Below the pieces are notes generated by a model. That model searched no databases. It was not told the origin of the DNA and worked only from the letters and a program-made list of their open reading frames with translations. This document shows positions 57,579-64,000 of a DNA stretch of 64,000 bases, piece by piece. Each line of letters opens with the position of its first letter. Position 1 is the stretch's first letter. The translations under genes and the position numbers were made by a program. Source of the stretch: Gnetum montanum (taxonomy: Eukaryota > Streptophyta > Gnetopsida > Gnetales > Gnetaceae); NCBI GenBank assembly GCA_015680685.1, contig MNCI01011532.1, positions 621,152-685,151 on the forward strand, in the 5' to 3' direction.

Positions 57579-58509
57579 GGGTTTAATTATTGGGATACAA
57601 ATTGCCTTACAATTAAGAACTAATCAATTGTTATTTTGGTCCATAATACAGATAGCACCTAAGAGACTGAGAGAGTTAAGGTAGAAGATAACAAATGAAC
57701 TTATGCAATAATATGGAAAATTAGAAGGAAGTAGCAATGAACCAATATGTGAGATCTTCCAACGGATGGAAGATGTAGAATTAAGAGAAGCACTTAATCA
57801 AGGATGTGCAAGTCAAGTTAAACTTCTAACTATTCTTAGAACAAGTTTTAGAAGAAGAGCAAGCAATGAATGCTGATTAAACTGTAATTCTTCAAAGTTA
57901 GTCATTGTAATGATTTTGTTATGAAGTTATTTTTGCACAAAGGTTAACCACTTTGAAATTTCATCAAATGTAACACTTACAATCAGAAAGTTAGTCATGA
58001 AGATAGTCATGGGGGTATGATGAAGCATCAAATGTTCTATGTTGACCAACTTAAAACTAATATGACCTTTTTCTAGGAAATACCAACATAGCTCTTATTT
58101 GTGAATTAAAGAAAAATGATTTCTATTAACCAAAATGTTAACACAATATTATAGTATTACTGATGATAATGATGAACATAAATTCTTAACTTGGTTGCCC
58201 AATGACTAGTTGACTTGGTTTCACAAATAGTTAATTAGTTTGGTTGCCCAACTACTAAGACATAAATCTAGGAGCATAATGGCATGTTAACTAGATTAGG
58301 TTAGATTATTTCTTTTTTAGTATAATTTTAATGTTTAGTAAAGTCTTACATCCTTGGTATCAAGATAAGCTTTCAGCTTTGACATCAAAGGATGAGCTTT
58401 TTATAGTGGACAATTCAAGCTTAATAATGTAAGGATTGATGTTAAGATCATCTGAGTTAAATTCTAAAATTCCTGAGAATGAACTAATAAAAACAATAAA
58501 ATTTTAGTT
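57579..58509. other. No gene seen
   Basis: AT-rich. A frame near 57650-57890 (LREALNQGCASQVKLLTILR) is short and unrecognised, probably a retroelement remnant. Confidence 0.35.
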
Positions 58510-59275
58510 TATCATGAGTTGTGGTATTATCACATGAGTCATGGTCTAATAATCATAAGCGGATCATGGGTTGTGATTGAAGAAAATATAGGAAAAATTA
58601 AAACTATTGAGATCATAAGTGTACCATGAGTCGTGGTTTATGTGAAATAAAGAAACAATTGACACTTATGATTCCACATGAGCACCATAAGTGCTCCATG
58701 GTTTGTGGCTTATTTTTCTTAAAATTTAATTTGATTACAAGTTGTGATTTAATACCATGAGTTATGGCTACCAATGATAACTTAAGTAAGCATCCTTCAT
58801 GTAAGTGCTAGGTGTTGTGTGGTTGTGCATCTATGCAAGATGGACTAGAAGTCTTACTAGGTGGCTAGCTGCTCATGCCTTTATTAGCAATTACATAAGA
58901 GTATAAAAGAGGATTTAGCTTAAAGTAGACCACAAATTATGGTATATATTCTAATGATACCACAAGTTGTGGTTATCAACAATAGGTTATGGTTGAGTTA
59001 TGGTTGTCTATTCTTATCAATGTTGATGACCATGAGTAGTGGTGACCTTGTGGTTTGATTCTGAGTAGATCATGAGTTGATCAAGAATTATGGTATACAT
59101 TCTAATGATACTAGGAGTCATCATTAACAACCACATGTTGTGATTAAGTCATGGCTATCTATCCTTTCCAATGTTAATGACCACGAGTAGTGGTGATCTT
59201 GTGATTTGATTCTAAGTAGATCATAGGGTGTGGTATATATTCTAATGATACCACAAGTCATGGTTGGGGTTGTGG
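58510..59275. repeat. Irregular array of a 15-bp palindrome
   Basis: About 18-20 copies of ACCAYRAGTYRTGGT, many imperfect, at varied spacing. Clear ones: ACCATGAGTCGTGGT (58627), ACCATGAGTTATGG (58752), ACCACAAGTTGTGGT (58960, a perfect inverted repeat), ACCATGAGTAGTGGT (59029), ACCACGAGTAGTGGT (59180) and ACCACAAGTCATGGT (59250). The motif recurs inside otherwise unlike sequence. Confidence 0.75.
58941..59262 (+). repeat. Tandem repeat of about 140-151 bp
   Basis: GGTATAYATTCTAATGATAC starts units at 58941, 59092 and 59232. Units share GACCAYGAGTAGTGGTGAYC and TTTGATTCTRAGTAGATCAT. Part of the palindrome array. Confidence 0.8.
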
Positions 59276-60013
59276 TGAGATAAAAATTTTGAATATTAGT
59301 AGATTCTAAGGTCAAAACTTGATGTAGATTGAATTATCGATGTCTCATGAGGTAGCTTAACAATCTATAATAATAAATTAAATAACTTAAGTTTGATGAA
59401 GATATTGTATGATTGAATTGATGATGACTGTTGTACTTTTGAAGTTTGAAAATCTAAATGGTTGGATTCAATTTGGTTGGAAAATCTTAGTGATGTTAAT
59501 GAATTGATGAAAATATGAATTAGTGATTGAGCTAAGAGGTAAATGAAGTAGAGAAACTTGATGAAGAATGTTAACAAGCTTGTTTGTAACAATAATTGAA
59601 AGTGGTTGAGGACATAAACTTAAAGAAGACAAATAGTTGATAAGAGCTTAAAAATCGTAATCAATATTTCTTACTTCAAAAGTAAAGTATTACATCTTGG
59701 TATGACCTTTGAATATATATAAAATTATTCAGTTGATATAAGGGAACATTGAAAAGTCATCCCCCAATGTGAAAATGAATAAATTTGAGAGAAACAAGGA
59801 TGAATGGGGGGCCAAAATAGAGTATATTCATCCATCAATTTATAAAATAATAAAAAAAAGCATATTTGACATTTAGTAAAGAGGAAAAAAAATGAATTTA
59901 TGTCTTCAAGATGGATTGTAATTTGCATTGTACACTAACATTAATAGTCCCTCCTTTAGGGTATAATGCAAATTTTTTCTCCTTTTTTTGATGTCTTCTT
60001 GATGCCTATAGAA
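59276..60013. other. No gene seen
   Basis: AT-rich sequence between the palindrome array and the copia fragment; may include the lost 3' end of the copia element. Confidence 0.35.
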
Positions 60014-61690
60014 TTATAGGTGCACATGCTTGTAATGCAACAGAGGTATAGTAAGTAAATCAAACAACTGATTATTAGATTCTACATGAATTGGTTTGAT
60101 GTTTCCTTTCTTTACTTCTTGCTTGATGAAGTAGTATTTCATGTTAATGTGCTTTGATTTTTTGTGGACATGTTCATTAGAAAGTTGTATGGTCGAAGTA
60201 TTATCACAAGACAAATTGATGGATAATTTAACATGGAATCCAAGATGTGTCATTTATTTTTTGAGTCAAAGAATGTGTTATATGCACTCAGCCATGACAA
60301 TAAATTCTACTTCATAAGTAGAAAGACTTATTAAAGTTTGTTTCTTGGGTTTCTAATAGATAGTGTTTCTTCCATGAAAGATGATTGCTCCTCAAGTTAA
60401 TTTTTTATTGTCATTGTCTCCTCCCTAATTAGCATCTAGATAGGCATGAAATTTTCTATAATCTTTCGTATATATTAAACCATAATTAGTTGTTCCTTTA
60501 ACATAGTTCAAAACATGTACTAGTGCTCTTAGATGAGATTATCTTGGTTCTTGCTTGATACAATAAAGAAGAGATGTGGAAAATTCTAGGTCTTGCCTTA
60601 TGTAACAAAGAAATCTAAGTATTCCAATCATTTTTTGTATGTAGTTGCATCACAAGAGGAGTATTGTCTTTTATTTCCACTTTGATGTTATGAGGAAGTG
60701 GATATTTTGTTGATTTTTCTTTGGTTATGTTGTATTTTTCTTATATACACTCAACATATTTAGTTTGGTAAACCTTGATGCCCTCCTTTTCTTATTCAAC
60801 ATGGAAGCCTAGGAAATATTTTAAATCTCCAAGGCCTTTCATTTTGAATTCATTCTTTATATTTGATTTAAATTCTTCCAAAAAATTTGTCATTGGTGGC
60901 TGTAAATACTAGATCATCAACATAGAGAGATACTATAATGAAGTCATCCTTCTTGTGTTTTTAATATAGGATTGGTTCAAACATGCATGATGAGTAGTTT
61001 TTCTTGAGGAGAAACTGGTTATGTGGTTGAACCAAGCTCTAGGTGCTTTTTTAAAATCATAGTGTCCTTTTTAGTTTGCATACTTTGTCTTCTTTTTCTT
61101 TACTTTTGTATCCTTTTAGTTGTTGTACATAAACATCCTCATTTTGGCTAAGAGGCGAACTACTAATCATAGGTTACTAATAGTAAATTTTCTTCCATCT
61201 ATAGTGTCCACATATTTGCTCCAAGTGATTTGCAACTTATATGTTGATGTCTTTGTATTGCAATGCACAAGGAATGAAATTTGGAAGGACAACTTGAGCA
61301 TGCACCGAAAACAATAATTCATGAAAATTTAGAAATATTCCATAGCACAAGATTTATTACCAAACTTGGAATTAGTTATTCTTTTCATCATGAAATCACA
61401 ATGATTTGACCAAAATTATTATGGAATACATCAAATCTAGTAAAATGGTGACTCAGATAATTTTTAATGTTGTAGATTAACTGAAATTCAACTCAGTTTT
61501 TGAAAGATTCTCTTGGCCAAATTATAGATATATATTATACATATGTAACGAAGTTAGTTTATATTTTCACTAAGGAAGACTGAGTTAGCATCTATTTGAT
61601 GTAATTTTAAATTTTGATGAGCTATTATAGAAAGAATGAGTTTTATTGTTTCAAATCTTGCTACTAGAGCAAATTTTTCTTCATACTTAA
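60014..61690 (-). pseudogene. Ty1/copia RT and RNase H fragment
   Basis: Minus strand: YEEKFALVARFETIKLILSI (near 61680), the RT core with DFIIVSLYVDDLVF (catalytic YVDD at 60924-60913), and RNase H with KLSINLSCDNTSTIQLSN and KHINMKYYFIKQEVKKGNIK ... QLFDLLTIPL. Order and motifs are those of copia pol. Many stops. No LTRs or integrase found next to it. Confidence 0.8.
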
Positions 61691-61729
61691 TTTGTGTAAA
61701 CATCATAAGACTTTGCAAGAGTTAGAGAG

Positions 61730-62010
61730 ATTATGATTAGTGTTGAGGTCAATGTCTTCTTTAACTTCTTAAAAGTTGTTTGGAAAACATCACTTCATAG
61801 AAAGTAGACTTGTTTCTTAGAACTTGTTGAGAGGGTCTACTACCTTAGTGAAATCTTCCATAAACCGTATTTAGTAACCAATTAATCTTAAAAAGTTGCT
61901 CACTTCATTAACTGTTATTGGAACTAGCTAATCATGAGTTCTTGATACCTTAGAGAAGTCTATTACTATGTTTTCTTGAAACACAACATGACCATGAAAC
62001 TAAACTTGTT
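61730..62010 (-). pseudogene. Ty3/gypsy RT fragment
   Basis: Minus strand: FHGHVVFQENIVIDFSKV, then EVSNFLRLIGYYIRFMEDFT and KVVDPLNKF, the region between the RT palm and RNase H in Ty3/gypsy elements. It ends abruptly where copia sequence begins. Confidence 0.65.
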
Positions 62011-62284
62011 TCATTAAAGGGTGCTACGAAATCATAATCATCTTCACTAGCACTTATGTCACTTGAGAAGAAAATAAAGGAAAAATTAATTGCCCAAACA
62101 AGATCAATTATATATCTCGGTCACGTTTACTCATACATTGTGATCCTATTGCAAATGTCATTAGGAAGATAATTACATGCGATTCATCTACTCTACTCTT
62201 ATACATATAACATATCCATTCCATGAATTAAAATAAACTCTATTGTGTATGCCTGCGAATTGTATGGTTTTTTATGTTTGCTAG

Positions 62285-62445
62285 TAAGTGTTAAGCATGG
62301 GTAAGACTCTTGATTTGAAAGCTTGAACTCATAGGTTTGATTTTGGTAAACAATGTTGAGTTATAAAGTTCTAATTAGGTAATATATGTTGGGGTATATC
62401 TATATTAAAATGATTTCAAGTTCCAACACATTCCAACCCCTAAAA
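62285..62445 (+). mobile_element. tRNA-derived SINE copy
   Basis: GGGTAAGACTCTTGATTTGA, a B-box-like ATAGGTTTGATTTTGG, and the family tail (AATATATGTTGGGGTATATC, then TTCCAACACATTCC). Confidence 0.6.
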
Positions 62446-62504
62446 AAATTATTTTGGATTTTGACATTTCCCCTAAAAACTAAGGCCATATTTTTTAAAA
62501 TTGA

Positions 62505-63045
62505 TAAAGATATTAGAAATAGAATTGAGGTAGGATGATAAAAAATGGAGTGCTATTCTATGTGATAGATGAATACCAATAAAATTAAAAGAAAAATGTT
62601 ATAAGGCAGTAATTAAGCCTACTATCTTATATGGGGTTGAATGTTGGGTAGTACAAAAGAGGCATGAATAATAAATTAGTGTGGCAGAAATGTGAATGCT
62701 TTAATGAATGTTAAATGTTATCAGAAGAGATAAAATACTTAATACATACATTAAAGGAAGATTTGAAGTGACTTCTATTTTAGATAAGATGCAAGAATGA
62801 CGACTTACATGATTTGGACATGTGTAAAGAATATCAAACAATGGGCCTATAAGTAAAGGTTACTACATCACTATTTTAGGAAAGTCATTAAAAGGAAGAA
62901 CAAAGAAGACATGGAAAAATGATTGAGATGATTTGAAGAAACTACAAATTTACAAAGATCTAGCACTTCATAAAGATGAATGAGGAAACAAAACTTATGT
63001 AGTTGATCCCATTTTGTTGGGACAAGGCTAGGATGATAATGATGG
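62505..63045 (+). mobile_element. RTE-type LINE, 3' part
   Basis: Broken frames of RTE reverse transcriptase C-terminus (IKPTILYGVECWVVQKRHE, then GRTKKTWKND) and the end TAGTTGATCCCATTTTGTTG, GGACAAGGCTAGGATGATAA. Related to 41521-42045. Confidence 0.75.
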
Positions 63046-63183
63046 TATTTTTTTTTCATAAATTAGATGAACCTTATGAAAATTAATGCTACTACATAAA
63101 TGTTTATACATCATGGTAGTCTATGTTTGACTACCAACATAGCTATACCATGCACATATGTTGCAAAAAAATTATTGGAACCC

Positions 63184-64000
63184 TGATGAGACGTGATATC
63201 GTATGCACCGCAATATCACGTCCGCAATATCGCGGCCTTCGCGATATCATGGTCCACCACCAAATCTATAAATAAGAGGCGGCACTCCCCTCATTTGGAA
63301 TCCTAGGCTAGAAGTAGCGAAGCTCTGGCGGATTGATCACCCTAGAGATAGAATATTTTCCGTGTGCCTGCAGTAGGAGTGCCCAAGTGAACGGTTCTTT
63401 ATTCGAGTAGCTTTGTACCTGAACGCAAGTTGTGTACGGAAATAAAGACGAGCTTTGTGGATAAACCTTGCAGTACATGGATAGGTTTTATTACATGTTA
63501 TTTATTACCTGTTGTTAGCGTGGCATGAGTACGACTTGGTTACAAACATTGACGAATGTGTATGGCTAACCAAGGAATTGGCTACTCATCGCGATTAGAT
63601 TCTCTCACCCTTGTCTCCTAGAACGCGGGATGAGTACGACTTGATTATGAGCATCTACAGGTGTGTACGGCTAGTCAAGGAATCGGCTGCTCATCATGCT
63701 TAGGCTAGATAGGTGCCTCAGTACGACCACTTCGAGCACGTGCGTTACGTGTGGTGATCCCAGTAACGATTAACGTTTGCTAGCCACAGTTGCATAGTTC
63801 AAGGTGTGTGCGGTAAGTGGGAACGGATGCTGACACTAGTTAATTTAGACTTAGGACATTAGCTAGAGTTAGTTAGTTTCTCAACCCTTTGCTCTTAGCG
63901 TAGAAGACATAAAATCAAAAAAGACCAAAAAAATCATATACCTCGAACTTACTTAATCATACACCGTGACAACAACAAGTAAGTCTGGGAAGACAACGAG
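63184..64000 (+). mobile_element. LTR, 5' portion, runs off the window
   Basis: Begins TGATGAGACG and has a U3 with CGTGATATCG / GCGATATC palindromes (63190-63262), a TATA box (CTATAAATAAGAGGCGGC near 63270) and a transcribed part very like the solo LTR at 43452. About 130 bp of the expected 3' end lie outside. Whether it is a solo LTR or a full element cannot be seen. Confidence 0.85.
63523..63700 (+). repeat. Tandem duplication inside the LTR
   Basis: GCATGAGTACGACTTGGTTA ... GGAATTGGCTACTCATC (from 63523) recurs as GGATGAGTACGACTTGATTA ... GGAATCGGCTGCTCATC (from about 63629), a period of about 106 bp. The solo LTR at 43452 lacks this arrangement. Confidence 0.75.

Noticed and set aside
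58510-59275. CRISPR array
   Set aside because: Short palindromes at uneven spacing with related flanks, in plant DNA and with no cas genes.

Overview
The window is nuclear DNA of a seed plant. Its host genes have plant-type introns and plant-type protein sequences. They sit in a sea of nested, mostly decayed LTR retrotransposons, LINEs and SINEs. The TE-dominated landscape and the Athila-like elements with tRNA-Asp-type primer sites would suit a large genome such as a gymnosperm's, but that species guess is inference. About 8-9% of the window is host coding sequence.

Host genes. (1) 213-9711 (+) holds 20 exons of a TIMELESS homologue (replication-fork protection). The 5' end lies left of the window. 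All internal junctions are GT/AG and keep one reading frame to a stop at 9709-9711. The C-terminal half carries three tandem copies of the helix-turn-helix (Myb-like) module, each split over an exon pair by an intron at the same place and phase. (2) 33405-35978 (+) is an intact, intronless TFIP11/STIPL1-type G-patch splicing factor of 857 residues. (3) 37630-39824 (+) holds two well-conserved exons of a GT47 exostosin-family glycosyltransferase without the exons that should lie between them, so probably a gene relic.

Mobile DNA. 11473-18073 is an LTR fragment split by an almost full-length L1-type LINE (11897-17672) with a 15-bp target-site duplication, few lesions, and a GC hairpin instead of a poly(A) tail. 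18074-31200 is an older LINE on the minus strand. It is interrupted by a solo LTR (18726-19466, perfect CCCAT duplication) and by a Ty3/gypsy element (20102-29997, CCTGG/CTTGG duplication) that has lost RT, RNase H, integrase and the front of its 3' LTR. 31300-32700 is a cluster of tRNA-derived SINE copies. 43093-57268 is a complete-length but mutated Athila-like Ty3/gypsy element on the minus strand; its 3' LTR carries a solo LTR (43452-44274). The rest holds RTE-type LINE tails (38.4, 40.1, 41.5-42.0 and 62.5-63.0 kb), a Harbinger-type MITE (57322-57575), an irregular array of a 15-bp palindrome (58.5-59.3 kb), a Ty1/copia fragment joined to a Ty3/gypsy fragment (60.0-62.0 kb), and a further LTR cut by the window end.

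The best leads are the triple module in TIMELESS, the homologous non-pol 3' ORF shared by the two Athila-like elements, the family-specific palindrome arrays in the U3 of the LTRs, a repeat shared between a TIMELESS intron and the flank of the STIPL1 gene, and the irregular palindrome array near 59 kb. No tRNA, rRNA, CRISPR or prokaryotic feature was seen.
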